Source of the DNA: Pseudoscleropodium purum
Lineage: Eukaryota > Streptophyta > Bryopsida > Hypnales > Brachytheciaceae
DNA: 64,000 bases
Direction of reading: 5' to 3'
Assembly (NCBI GenBank): GCA_963969395.1
Contig: OZ017798.1
Span: 2,108,001-2,172,000 of the forward strand
Made by a program: the position numbers and the translations under genes. The notes beneath the pieces are model-generated. The model made no database searches. It was not told the DNA's origin and saw only the letters and a program-made list of their open reading frames with translations. The number at the start of each line of letters is the position of its first letter. Position 1 is the first letter of the stretch. Below are positions 43,933 through 55,988 of the stretch, one piece after another.

Positions 43933-46440
43933 GTAGTCTCCTGAAAATACAAATTGCAAACTTTTGCAATTTCCAAAGCTCTCCGACTGTACAAAGAGAT
44001 ACTCCAGTGACACCGAATTCGTGATCAATCGAACTCTGCCACTCTGGGAGTGCAGACTGCTCCTCGGCCTTCTTGAAACTTCCGGTGCTTAAGATCTTGC
44101 AATTTTCTCTTCATCGAAGATGCCGTCTGTTCAACGCATCTGTCAATTTCACTTTCCACCTCCTCATATATTACAACAGGAAAAACTTTTGCAGGGCTTC
44201 AGTGATCTCGGACATGACATAGTGAGTTTAGTGTTTGATGCCATTGTTACCTCACATGGAATTTCCAACATTAGGGAACGTCACGGATCATGCTTTGAAT
44301 TTAAAAAGTTATTCTCTTAAGGTGTTATATACTTCTGTACAATGAACTCTAGAATGAACTCTAGAATACTTGTGGAGAAGAGAAATCAGCACCATACAAA
44401 AAAGCTAGAAAATGAACACAGGAAGTAAGCTAATTCCAGCATCAACGCTTCACCTGAGTGCAGATATGGTGTAAACTCTTCTTTTATTATTCAGTGATGC
44501 ATTCGGTGAACAATCGTATTACAGTTTTCCAGTAATCCTCAGAGCTCAATGTGCATGACACACGCTTTCTCCTACTCACATATACTCTCTAACTGCAATA
44601 AAGAATAAAGGTTTGTTCACATTTGGTGTTAAAGAGTATTATTGAGGGTCTTAGGAATGAATTTAGACCTACTTTTGGACCAAATTCACATTGCAAACAT
44701 CATTTCTAACACCAAGTGCAGATATACCTTAAAAGAATTGGAACAACACTAACAGGGATACTACTAATTTTCCAATTCTCTAAGGGACAAGCAATAGATG
44801 AAAAATGCCATGAAGAAGAATGCCGTGAATGGATTTCATCCACCAATACTCCCACTCATCCACTCCCATTCTACAAAGAGTGCTTATTTTCACACTTCCA
44901 CTTATTCTCAAGTTTTTGTGGATTGTACAAAACGTGTATTTCGTTAAAATGGTAGTATTCAACAAACTAGTCACTTTTATTTTTAGACTATGTGGTCTAA
45001 AATGTTTCTAGGTCCTAGGTGGATGAATGCAAGAAAGATGGGTACTATTTTGTATCACACTTGAAGTTTTTGAGTTGTCATCAACCATAACTTTTGCAGA
45101 TCGAAGCCGATGTATTTGAAGCTTTTTTTGAAGATCAGTAAGGTGACAATTATTAGAGCACTTGTTTTATAAAAAAAATTCAAAATTCACTTTGTAATAT
45201 TTGAATTTAAATTTAGATAATTTATCACATTCTTCGGGAGGTTACTTCGCTTTATATTTTGTAACCACGTGTGTTAACCATATATTTGTTTGAAGGCTAT
45301 TTATTTAGTAATTATGACTTGAAGGGATTCTAGTAGTGGAAAAAAAGCTACTTGGTCTTAATTTTAAGCACCCTATAGCTAATTATAAATGAAAATCTAG
45401 CTTAATTTTTGGCATATTATAGTATTTATAAACTTTAAAAATTTTGTTTTGTTTGATAATAAAAGAATTTAGGATGAATGTTTGGCATGAAAAATTGAAA
45501 ACATGCAACATTGCAACTTACATATAAAAATTAAAATCAAACTCAAAAGAAATATGAAACAAACAATAATTGATTAACTATTTAATCCTTGATTTCCTAA
45601 ACAACCAAAAAAGAGTTACTTTGGTTTTTTAAGAATTTCTCCCATTATTAAAAATATTTAGATGAAGTTACACTTGAAGTGATCCTTTGAAAAATCAAGT
45701 TGACCATCCTTATGTATGATTAGATTTGCATAACAAGCTATTGTGGTTTTAAGAAAAATCCCAAAGCATAGGTGGTTTAAGATTTGAATAAAAAAGTCAA
45801 TAGGTTGGGAGGACTTGGCTAATAAAAGCATAGCACATGAAAGGATAAGCTTAGCATTAAGATAATGTATAAACTGTTGAAATGCACATCTTTGATACAA
45901 TTTTTTCCCTATTAATAATTTTTTTTTTACACATTATGTCTTTCGGACATCATAATACATGTCAAAAAATTATTTGTAATTTTGTTACAGTTTGAAATTA
46001 TTGTGGATTTTTTTAATGAAGAGTGAAGAAAATTTATAATAAATTTTCATAAAAGTATCTGAAATATCTGAAGTTTTGTCATAGGCAAAAATTATAGTGT
46101 AGAACATCATGATATTAACCAAATTTTTGTATCATTCTATAATTAGAAAATTAGTAAACTATGGTTATATTCATGAACTTCACATTGCAATAAAATACTC
46201 ACTTTTAGGAATTTTTCAAATTTTTAAATTGGAGTAGAAACTAAACCTAATAAGTTTCATTTTAATAGTTGGATGTAAATTCAAAAAGGACCATTTTTAT
46301 GGCTTAATTTGAAATCCCAATTTATATTTTGAAAATTTGTCATCTTCAGGTGTGGTTATCTTTCTACAAATAGATTCGTTCTTTAATCATTAATATGCAA
46401 TATGGGCAATATGGTCGACATTTCACAATTTGAAAATTCT
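43933..46440. other. Mostly AT-rich DNA within the left arm, no gene recognised
   Basis: Short ORFs only (for example 44120-44320 and 45658-45900), without domains. A small local duplication GAACTCTAGAAT occurs twice near 44345-44370. Mirrored in the right arm at 57487-59994. Confidence 0.5.
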
Positions 46441-47640
46441 AGGAGTGCGCCAAGTTAAGCACACCTTCCTAAGAATCACGCTTTTATTGCCCATTTCGTC
46501 ATCTATGCATGAAGCGGAACTTGCTCTTTGTGCAATTGGCAGATGTGAGGTGCAATCCTAATGGATGCGGATTGCGGAAGGGTCAGCCTGCATTACTTGA
46601 GGCTGTTGTTAGGATCGTTTCTCACATCTGTCATGAAATCCGCAATCCGCCATTCCTTGCGCGCCACAAATCCGGGATGACAACACCCTTGGGCATCTTT
46701 GCATGATCCAGACGGACAGTCAGGCATTATGCAGGGCTCTGCATTAATGTCCAGACGTGCTAGCTGCGACAGAGTTCTTTGACCAAAGTCATTATATATA
46801 CTTGAGGGAAAACCTGACAGGAAGACGAAGTGTTATCCAGTACTCAAAGACGACTGCCTAGTTCGACTACAGAATTTGAGACTCGACTATCCAGAAACTG
46901 TGAAAGAGGAACCATTGCAGACTAATGAGCACAATTAAAATTCAAAAATGTGACTTCCAGTGAAGTGGCATCTTAGAGTCAAAGACTCTGGCGTTCGTGA
47001 AATGACACATGGATGGATGGCACCCATGCAGTTACTCAAATGTGGTCCACTAGAAATTTGAAACTATCGCTGATTCCGAGCTTCCGAAACTAGCACTGTA
47101 ATTAATTTCAGCATGACTGGAGATTAATTATCAGGTCTTGCTGTGACGTACCCTCAAGTACGAATAACTTTGAGTCAAGCTGCCGTGAAATGCCGAGTTT
47201 CTTACCGCCCGTTCCATACCCTTAAAATTGAGGTACGTCCTCACGGGGTTGGGATCGGCTTCAAGATCATCCACAAGATGCAAATGGAGATGCTATTCAT
47301 GCCATGGAAACAGATCAGGTTCTCGAGAAACCTCAACGTACTTGTATGGATGTGAGGATAGAAACATCTGGATTCGTCTTGGTCAAAAATTGCAGAAAAG
47401 TTTAAATCAGATTTCAATCCAGGCTTCTGTAATCTCTTCCAATGGTTCTTCCATTGGTCAAACAGAGCTTCAAAATGCCCTGCTTGCGGAGGTTTAACGA
47501 AGAATATGTCGCTCTGAGCCTCTACCCTGCCTCTGCACGTCTCTCCGTTTACCTTGGCTGGCCATCTCCAACTTGCCTCATAGACAATTGAGTTGGAAAG
47601 TTTTGGTTTACTTGAGAAAATTCACCTTGAGACTTGACAA
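46441..47640. other. GC-richer segment in the left arm, possible gene remnant
   Basis: Base composition is closer to genic than its surroundings, with ORFs at 46509-46706, 47143-47355 and 47228-47497, none with a recognised domain. CAGATGTGAG and ATCCTAA recur inverted within 46535-46640, giving a small stem. It might be a degraded gene or transcript. Mirrored at 56287-57486. Confidence 0.35.
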
Positions 47641-47938
47641 AATACTGGCAAATGCACATGATAAAGACATGATTAAGACATATACTATTGTCAAAATTTT
47701 AGTACCACGTTGTTGTTGTTGTCATATTACATGAAATCACTTCAAATCCAAACAAATGTACTATATATAGCCCTTACAAACCAACATTTTGGATACAAAA
47801 AGATTGTAGTGAAAATGATATTAGTTTTGATTGGTAAATACAAATTAAAACGATTTGCATGACTATGATAGTAAATGAAATCTCAAATCTTTTATTTATT
47901 AAAGATCTTCAAATTCCATTCAAATTCCTATTATCTAC

Positions 47939-47941
<3 letters not shown>

Positions 47942-47993
<52 letters not shown>
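47942..47993. repeat. (TA)n microsatellite, left arm, about 52 bp
   Basis: A pure TA run. The equivalent tract in the right arm is about 100 bp. This 48-bp difference is the only indel I find between the arms. Confidence 0.92.
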
Positions 47994-47998
<5 letters not shown>

Positions 47999-49231
47999 TT
48001 TTAAATTTTTTAAATTTTTTTTTTAAGGACACTATCAATTTTATGCATTATCAATGGTAAAGGGTCTTAAATGATATACAACACACAATAAAATATTGAA
48101 GTTGGGGTGGCTCAAAAAAGAAGCAGATAAAATTCTTGGAGTAATTATGAAAAATGCCTCAACAATTTAGTCTATGTAGGTGGTTAGCTTTGAAATTCAT
48201 TTCCTTTCAAGCTGTAATTGCTTTTTACTCCAAGTTTTTTAGGATTGTAGTACCCACAAGAGTACCAACAACATTCATGTTTGGGTCATTTGGATTTTGT
48301 CCACTCATTTTCAATGTATGGTGTCTGGAGTAAACCTGAAGAAAGAAAAGACTCATTTTTTGAGGTCACTGTACATTGATAGATTCCTAGATACATAGAA
48401 CACTAAGATTTTCAGAAGCCCTTTTTGAAATGCCGAAACCCACAAATACTTTACACGCAGTTTTGTACAAATGAATCGGAATAATATAATTATATAATAT
48501 ACAGATCGTTTCCAACGTAGAGAAGTTCAAGTGCCAAGCTTCATCAACGATGATCTAAGGTTGAATTTGGGCCAGCACTAATTCTCTGCGTTCTCTGCGC
48601 TCCTAAATTCTTAGAATAGTGAGAATTGGAATCCAATGTTGAACTGAGAATCTCTGAACATTGGAGCTCAGAGATCTCTGTAAGTTAATTCGTAAAATGT
48701 GGAAAGGAGAGTAGTATTTTTTGAGTGCATGCCCAGGTTAACGAATCTTTAAGACTTCCTGGTTCCTAATTTTGCTGCAGTGGCTTCTCCGTCTTCCGGC
48801 GCTGATTCCCGATAGAATTTCCGTTTTTCTTAGTTAACGCTCAGTTTGCTTTCTGTGTAAGAGTCTGCCAATCTGTATTCGTGGTTTGGTAGAGGCTGCA
48901 ATCACACCTAGCTTAATGTGCCAGCCTGGAAATGTCATACTCTCGCAGACATCACCGGAAGCCAAAGAATTATAATAAAGTACACGAATCTCGCCAGCCC
49001 TGATCGAATTGATGCGGGGGCATGAATCAAACTAACTAACCAGGAAATCACTGCAGGCACCGACTGGGAAACGCCCTTCGGGTGTCCAACCGTACCAAAC
49101 CTGAAGTGGAATGAATGGTTTCTAATTTCTACCTGATGGCCTAAGAAGAATGAATTCTGTACAGTACTTGCGGTGCCCGCCATGCAGCTGGCTCCTGGGC
49201 ACCGATTCTACTCATGGCCTGCCTAACGTAA

Positions 49232-50239
49232 CTAGTTCACGGAAGAGCACACTCGCCGGATCTCGCCGGCGCTGCCCGTGAGCACGTCCACCTGGCTCAG
49301 CGCCACCATGGCTTCGGCGAAGTTGGCGTTGAACGTGGCGCTGTCGGTGTTGGCGCGCACGGAGCCCTTGGTGCGAGAGTCCACCCACATGCTCTGATCC
49401 GAAGTGAGCAACCCCATCTTGTTCACGATGTTCTTGAAGTATTGCGAGTCGAACTTCGTGGGCGAAACCAAGTCCAACGGCACTTCGGTGCTGTTGATGT
49501 TGGCCTTGGGACACTTCTTCTTCAAGTCCTTGGCGAAGTGCGCCTGCATGGTGGGGTCGACCGTGGCGCCCTGAATGCGGTTGTCGAAGGTCAGGCACGG
49601 CGCCTTCCCGAGGGTGTGAGCGCCGGCCAGTGCCACCATCTGCGCGGCGCTCAGGCCCTTCTTCTGGAACACCTTGAGCAGCGCCGGCACCGTGTTGTTT
49701 GGGGTCAGCAGATTCGCGGCCACCTCGGAGGATCGGGACACCTTTCCGTCGCGTCGGCCGGCGGGCACGGTCCAGCCTTGTCCTCCCGTCAACTTCACGG
49801 TGTCGCGCACGGCGAACTGCAGCACGTCGGAGCAGGAAACGACGCCCGGGCAAGCCTCCTCCACGGCGGCCTTGGCGGCGTCGATGGCCTCGAAGCCGTG
49901 GAGTCCGGCATTGATGATGAGGTTGGTTTTCTCGGTGTTGGATCCGTTGAGGAGCAAGGACGCGTCGCAGCCGCGGACGAAGCAGTCGTGGTAGGCGAGG
50001 CGGAGCACGCCCGGCGCCACCGTGCTGTCCTTCTGGAACGACTGGAGCATGGACTCGTAGATGATGTTTTCCACGTTGGGGCACGAGTGCTGGTAGAAGG
50101 CTTCTTGGCAGCCGCCATTGCGAGAACTGGAGAGGCTTCGGCTGGCAGCAGCGACGGGTGCGGTGATGCAGCTGAGAATGACTGCTGCCGCGCACAGCTT
50201 GGCCACCCAGTTGCCCATCGCAGACCTCGAAACGGCCAT
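49232..50239 (-). CDS. Class III peroxidase, gene 4, left-arm copy
   Basis: A 335-residue intronless secretory peroxidase, clearly more diverged from units 1-3. The signal peptide ends near APVAAAS (about residue 32). Distal Arg80 and His84 lie in RLAYHDCFVRGCDAS and proximal His208 in MVALAGAHTLG; the eight structural cysteines are present. NGS (98-100), NNT (181-183) and NST in the C-terminal half are possible N-glycosylation sites. Codon use is even more G+C-rich at third positions than in units 1-3. The gene points away from the palindrome centre and faces peroxidase 3. A TATA box lies at 50479-50486. Confidence 0.96.
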   Translation of the reverse strand: MAVSRSAMGNWVAKLCAAAVILSCITAPVAAASRSLSSSRNGGCQEAFYQHSCPNVENIIYESMLQSFQKDSTVAPGVLRLAYHDCFVRGCDASLLLNGSNTEKTNLIINAGLHGFEAIDAAKAAVEEACPGVVSCSDVLQFAVRDTVKLTGGQGWTVPAGRRDGKVSRSSEVAANLLTPNNTVPALLKVFQKKGLSAAQMVALAGAHTLGKAPCLTFDNRIQGATVDPTMQAHFAKDLKKKCPKANINSTEVPLDLVSPTKFDSQYFKNIVNKMGLLTSDQSMWVDSRTKGSVRANTDSATFNANFAEAMVALSQVDVLTGSAGEIRRVCSSVN

Positions 50240-50478
50240 CGTTGAGTATTAGACGTCGAGGAAGTTGAATCCCTCAAATTGGATGAATGCAATTCGATCG
50301 GGTTTGTTGTCAGTGATCGAACTGAGATTGCGCAGAGTCCGGACTTCAGAGAATCGATCTGCCTTGAATTGAGAGGTATCGGTGTGAGATCGAGCCGGGT
50401 GCTTACTTGAGTTAGGTGATGCGTTGGGGATTGAGAGTTGCTCTGAGGTTTGATGAGAAGTGCGCAGGACTCACCATG

Positions 50479-50486
50479 CTTTTATA
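50479..50486 (-). promoter_or_regulatory. TATA box of peroxidase 4, left arm
   Basis: TATAAAAG on the minus strand, 240 bp upstream of the ATG, in a sequence unlike the unit 1-3 promoters. Confidence 0.7.
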
Positions 50487-50637
50487 GTACGCCCAAACGG
50501 ACTCCATGCCAGCTGAAGTCTTCTCGGCTTGCCTCGTGGACAGTCGTTTCTACGAGTGACTGAAAGAGCGTGAGTATGCAGATTAGTTTAATTGTATTTC
50601 ACTGTTCGTATAGATTTCAACCCGAATTGCAGTTTTT

Positions 50638-50800
50638 CGGGTGTAATATTGCATTGCCCTCGTTCCCCGGTTGACCCTTTGATTACTTCTGGAAGTCGTC
50701 CGTGCAATCCGAAGCAGCTGTACCGGCGGAGGAACTTCTTTCACGGGAGATGACACGCTCTTTGAATCTAACTTTCTTAAGAATGAACCGTTCGAGTCTC
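50638..50800 (+). repeat. Diverged inner continuation of the palindrome (left side)
   Basis: Reverse-complemented, this aligns with about 53080-53241: shared stretches include AAAGTTAGATTC, AGAGCGTGTCAT, TCCGCCGG and GTCAACCGGGG in the same order with many differences between. Identity drops sharply at 50637/53242. Confidence 0.75.
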
Positions 50801-51355
50801 GGATGTGTCATGCGTGTCCGAGATGCATGTCCGCTCAAGCCTCGGATGCATCATGCATCATTCATTATCTATCATTTTGTTAGTTGAACCCGAAGTCCAT
50901 GAAACCTCTGGAGGGACATGTCCGGGTGTTCATTTCTTGGGTGCATTCTGTGCCGTAGATAGGACGTATTTCTTTCCCAATTGGAGAGATTTGTCCGCAT
51001 AATCAGGCTTTACGCGTTTTCATCCTAGATTGTTCTACTATGTTATTTTTTACAGCTCTATGATCTCTTTAACTACGGCAAACCGGGAATTTATTATCGT
51101 CCAAAGTTTTCAGGTTAATGTCCATGTCATTAGAACTTCGAACTTGAAGCTGGGCATGATTCAATAAATGAATATTAGTATATATGTTAGACAATCTAGT
51201 TCGGCAACAACTAGTGCACAAACCTATATTATAACATTCTGAACTTCAAAGAAATAAATTCTTATGAAGATCAAACATATTCAAAGTACAATTGATTTTA
51301 GAAAGAGTTTTCAATTTTTGACTTCCAATGTTATTGAAAAATATTGGTTTGTGTA

Positions 51356-51652
51356 TTAACCCCTAAATGCCCAAGGCCTATTTTGAGCCTCTAGAAATTT
51401 GTTCTAAATTGAACAAAAAGCCAACATTTTGATAAGTTGTATCAACTTTTTTTGAATTGTAATCTTACAAATTCAAACAAAACATGTTAGAGATCACATA
51501 GGAAGAAAAAACACAACAATATCACTTATAAGTTGGAAGATTATAATGTTTAACCATGAGAATATTATAACTATGAAAAATTTTCAATTCGCTTTTGACA
51601 AGCCAAACCTAAAAAGTCAGTGATCAAAAAAATAGGAGGTTTAAGGGCCTAA
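51356..51652. mobile_element. 297-bp TIR element of the TTAACYCCTAAATG family, copy 2
   Basis: Full-length match to 17946-18242. It starts TTAACCCCTAAATGCCCAAG and ends AAGGGCCTAA. Two more terminal-type motifs lie inverted at 52170-52194 and 52330-52353, so this may be part of a larger composite element. Confidence 0.65.
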
Positions 51653-51802
51653 TGTGATTTTTTCTTCAAGCCCTAGTATATTTGAGGCTCATCAATGAGA
51701 ACTCTCAACACTACAAGAAGTCAAGATTGCAATGGGTACACTTGTACAAAATGATGAATAGAAAAATCACTAATCCGTTTATTTACAAGATGGTATTTTT
51801 GA

Positions 51803-52055
51803 CAAGGTTGACAAATCAGTACGTTCGCCCCAAAATAGTGTCCATAACCCGAACGTCCGTCCTCATGGACGCTAGCAGACGGAGCATTCCTCCCGCCGTC
51901 GGAAGGCGGACGGGCGGGGCGGACGGACAAGGCAGACAGGGCGGGACGGGGCGGACGGAGGGACAGGCAGACGGTGTCCGCAAATGTCAGCAAACACTGC
52001 GGACACAACGCCCGCGTCCGCACATCCCGGACGTTTGACCGTCTTGTCAACCCTG
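51803..52055. mobile_element. GC-rich hAT-type MITE, copy C (253 bp)
   Basis: The ends are CAAGGTTGAC and GTCAACCCTG, flanked by ATTTTTGA (51795-51802) and ATTTTTCA (52056-52063), an 8-bp target duplication with one difference. The interior is CGGAC/GTCCG-rich like copies A and B. ORFs through it are compositional. Confidence 0.82.
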
Positions 52056-53079
52056 ATTTTTCATGCTAAAACTAGACTTCAAGAAGAATCTTTCAAAAAT
52101 ATAAATTACTAAAAATAGAAACTTGGTTAGGTTTTATCTAGCTTCAAAGTTTTGTAAACACCAGATTTTGGTGCCTTGGACATTTAGAAGTTAATTGATT
52201 TAACTAGATGGATATTATCTATGGATCATATTCTACAATTATTTTTTGAGAATCATCATTAAATGATTATTCTAATTTTCTTTTTAAACTATTACATCTT
52301 CACAATTTTGGAAATTGGATCTACCTCTTGGGCCTTGGACGTTTAAGGATTAATCTTAATTCTTAAATAACATATTTGGTTTTAACTAAATCTTTGACAA
52401 AAATTGATTTTAGGAATTTGAAGAATATTCTTTAGAAATTAATATTTAAACTTACTACACATAATTCAAAAGTGATTACCACTTCCCAAGCACCATTTTT
52501 AGGTTGCCCATAAGCATTATTGATCCATTTTACATGCCTTTATTGCACTAAGGGGAAGATCCATGGCTTGCTTCAAGAAAAAGTTTAATTTCCTCTTTGA
52601 CCTTGGGCTACTCACTAGGCCATCAAATGTTGTTTAAGAATTAAGTGAACTCAATCTCTAATATTAAATGCGAACTTTGTCACTGCTCCGTTTGCCACGT
52701 TCTCATCTACACAATTTTTCAGTATTTAATTCTTGCTGAAAACCTAATCACATTCAAGCGTATTCTCCGTGGAACTCACTACAAATACGCACAAAATAGA
52801 ATTTTTTTGAAAGAGCCGCACTACGGTACTCACCGACAGCAGTGTGTGTCATTGTGTCAATCACCTCAAGAAGCAAAGCAACAAAAGAACAGGAGAAATA
52901 CAAAATTTTACGCCTTCTGAACACAAATATAGACATGTAATTTCAAAGCCGAGCATAATCTGACTCTGCGGAATCAAGGACGTCGGAAGCCCAGAAGCAC
53001 CTCACGAAGCCAAGTTGGGGACTTGGGTCCCAGCTCAAACACAAAGTCCTCGCCCGTGCATCCGCCACTTCAGCAGTTC

Positions 53080-53241
53080 AGTTCTTTTACGAAAGTTAGA
53101 TTCCCAGAGCGTGTCATCCAGCTCCATTAAAAGAAGTTCATCCGCCGGAGCCTAGCGCGGCGATGACTTTAAGAAGTATGTTAATGAAATGGTCAACCGG
53201 GGCACCGGCACAATCTCAACACTGGAGCCCGCAAAAGCAGG
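53080..53241 (-). repeat. Diverged inner continuation of the palindrome (right side)
   Basis: Partner of 50638-50800. It lies upstream of peroxidase 4 in the right arm, so it was probably part of an ancestral duplicated promoter region. Confidence 0.75.
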
Positions 53242-53392
53242 AGAAACTGCAATTCGGGTTGAAATCTATACGAACAGTGAAATACAATTAAACTAATCTG
53301 CATACTCACGCTCTTTCAGTCACTCGTAGAAACGACTGTCCACGAGGCAAGCCGAGAAGACTTCAGCTGGCATGGAGTCCGTTTGGGCGTAC

Positions 53393-53400
53393 TATAAAAG
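53393..53400 (+). promoter_or_regulatory. TATA box of peroxidase 4, right arm
   Basis: TATAAAAG, 240 bp upstream of the ATG at 53640; exact mirror of the left-arm box. Confidence 0.7.
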
Positions 53401-53639
53401 CATGGTGAGTCCTGCGCACTTCTCATCAAACCTCAGAGCAACTCTCAATCCCCAACGCATCACCTAACTCAAGTAAGCACCCGGCTCGATCTCACACCGA
53501 TACCTCTCAATTCAAGGCAGATCGATTCTCTGAAGTCCGGACTCTGCGCAATCTCAGTTCGATCACTGACAACAAACCCGATCGAATTGCATTCATCCAA
53601 TTTGAGGGATTCAACTTCCTCGACGTCTAATACTCAACG

Positions 53640-54647
53640 ATGGCCGTTTCGAGGTCTGCGATGGGCAACTGGGTGGCCAAGCTGTGCGCGGCAGCAGTCA
53701 TTCTCAGCTGCATCACCGCACCCGTCGCTGCTGCCAGCCGAAGCCTCTCCAGTTCTCGCAATGGCGGCTGCCAAGAAGCCTTCTACCAGCACTCGTGCCC
53801 CAACGTGGAAAACATCATCTACGAGTCCATGCTCCAGTCGTTCCAGAAGGACAGCACGGTGGCGCCGGGCGTGCTCCGCCTCGCCTACCACGACTGCTTC
53901 GTCCGCGGCTGCGACGCGTCCTTGCTCCTCAACGGATCCAACACCGAGAAAACCAACCTCATCATCAATGCCGGACTCCACGGCTTCGAGGCCATCGACG
54001 CCGCCAAGGCCGCCGTGGAGGAGGCTTGCCCGGGCGTCGTTTCCTGCTCCGACGTGCTGCAGTTCGCCGTGCGCGACACCGTGAAGTTGACGGGAGGACA
54101 AGGCTGGACCGTGCCCGCCGGCCGACGCGACGGAAAGGTGTCCCGATCCTCCGAGGTGGCCGCGAATCTGCTGACCCCAAACAACACGGTGCCGGCGCTG
54201 CTCAAGGTGTTCCAGAAGAAGGGCCTGAGCGCCGCGCAGATGGTGGCACTGGCCGGCGCTCACACCCTCGGGAAGGCGCCGTGCCTGACCTTCGACAACC
54301 GCATTCAGGGCGCCACGGTCGACCCCACCATGCAGGCGCACTTCGCCAAGGACTTGAAGAAGAAGTGTCCCAAGGCCAACATCAACAGCACCGAAGTGCC
54401 GTTGGACTTGGTTTCGCCCACGAAGTTCGACTCGCAATACTTCAAGAACATCGTGAACAAGATGGGGTTGCTCACTTCGGATCAGAGCATGTGGGTGGAC
54501 TCTCGCACCAAGGGCTCCGTGCGCGCCAACACCGACAGCGCCACGTTCAACGCCAACTTCGCCGAAGCCATGGTGGCGCTGAGCCAGGTGGACGTGCTCA
54601 CGGGCAGCGCCGGCGAGATCCGGCGAGTGTGCTCTTCCGTGAACTAG
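53640..54647 (+). CDS. Class III peroxidase, gene 4, right-arm copy
   Basis: Encodes a protein identical to 49232-50239 in inverted orientation: 335 residues, intronless, signal peptide, distal His84, proximal His208. Its TATA box is at 53393-53400 (TATAAAAG). With its mirror copy it forms a divergent pair about 3.4 kb apart across the palindrome centre. Confidence 0.96.
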   Translation: MAVSRSAMGNWVAKLCAAAVILSCITAPVAAASRSLSSSRNGGCQEAFYQHSCPNVENIIYESMLQSFQKDSTVAPGVLRLAYHDCFVRGCDASLLLNGSNTEKTNLIINAGLHGFEAIDAAKAAVEEACPGVVSCSDVLQFAVRDTVKLTGGQGWTVPAGRRDGKVSRSSEVAANLLTPNNTVPALLKVFQKKGLSAAQMVALAGAHTLGKAPCLTFDNRIQGATVDPTMQAHFAKDLKKKCPKANINSTEVPLDLVSPTKFDSQYFKNIVNKMGLLTSDQSMWVDSRTKGSVRANTDSATFNANFAEAMVALSQVDVLTGSAGEIRRVCSSVN

Positions 54648-55880
54648 TTACGTTAGGCAGGCCATGAGTAGAATCGGTGCCCAGGAGCCAGCTGCATGGC
54701 GGGCACCGCAAGTACTGTACAGAATTCATTCTTCTTAGGCCATCAGGTAGAAATTAGAAACCATTCATTCCACTTCAGGTTTGGTACGGTTGGACACCCG
54801 AAGGGCGTTTCCCAGTCGGTGCCTGCAGTGATTTCCTGGTTAGTTAGTTTGATTCATGCCCCCGCATCAATTCGATCAGGGCTGGCGAGATTCGTGTACT
54901 TTATTATAATTCTTTGGCTTCCGGTGATGTCTGCGAGAGTATGACATTTCCAGGCTGGCACATTAAGCTAGGTGTGATTGCAGCCTCTACCAAACCACGA
55001 ATACAGATTGGCAGACTCTTACACAGAAAGCAAACTGAGCGTTAACTAAGAAAAACGGAAATTCTATCGGGAATCAGCGCCGGAAGACGGAGAAGCCACT
55101 GCAGCAAAATTAGGAACCAGGAAGTCTTAAAGATTCGTTAACCTGGGCATGCACTCAAAAAATACTACTCTCCTTTCCACATTTTACGAATTAACTTACA
55201 GAGATCTCTGAGCTCCAATGTTCAGAGATTCTCAGTTCAACATTGGATTCCAATTCTCACTATTCTAAGAATTTAGGAGCGCAGAGAACGCAGAGAATTA
55301 GTGCTGGCCCAAATTCAACCTTAGATCATCGTTGATGAAGCTTGGCACTTGAACTTCTCTACGTTGGAAACGATCTGTATATTATATAATTATATTATTC
55401 CGATTCATTTGTACAAAACTGCGTGTAAAGTATTTGTGGGTTTCGGCATTTCAAAAAGGGCTTCTGAAAATCTTAGTGTTCTATGTATCTAGGAATCTAT
55501 CAATGTACAGTGACCTCAAAAAATGAGTCTTTTCTTTCTTCAGGTTTACTCCAGACACCATACATTGAAAATGAGTGGACAAAATCCAAATGACCCAAAC
55601 ATGAATGTTGTTGGTACTCTTGTGGGTACTACAATCCTAAAAAACTTGGAGTAAAAAGCAATTACAGCTTGAAAGGAAATGAATTTCAAAGCTAACCACC
55701 TACATAGACTAAATTGTTGAGGCATTTTTCATAATTACTCCAAGAATTTTATCTGCTTCTTTTTTGAGCCACCCCAACTTCAATATTTTATTGTGTGTTG
55801 TATATCATTTAAGACCCTTTACCATTGATAATGCATAAAATTGATAGTGTCCTTAAAAAAAAAATTTAAAAAATTTAAAA

Positions 55881-55988
<108 letters not shown>

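Larger units (their letters stand above)
39928..50637 (+). repeat. Left arm of a giant palindrome (window-truncated)
   Basis: Every ORF and landmark in 39928-50637 reappears inverted in 53242-64000. Paired coordinates sum to 103927 outside the (TA)n tract and 103879 inside it, so the only length difference is 48 bp in that microsatellite. Proteins encoded in the two arms are identical. The outer end is not reached: position 64000 still pairs with 39927. The arm contains repeat R, peroxidase 3 and peroxidase 4 (convergent), and AT-rich DNA. Confidence 0.95.
50638..53241. other. Spacer between the palindrome arms
   Basis: A 2.6-kb single-copy centre. Its two edges (50638 to about 50800, and about 53080 to 53241) are diverged inverted relatives of one another. 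The middle is AT-rich and carries a 297-bp TIR element, a GC-rich MITE and further copies of the TTAACC-type terminal motif. No gene recognised. Confidence 0.8.

Noticed and set aside
50638..53241. Palindrome as a missed-adapter long-read artefact
   Set aside because: Such artefacts lack a unique 2.6-kb spacer, diverged inner arms and a microsatellite length difference; still worth checking with spanning reads.
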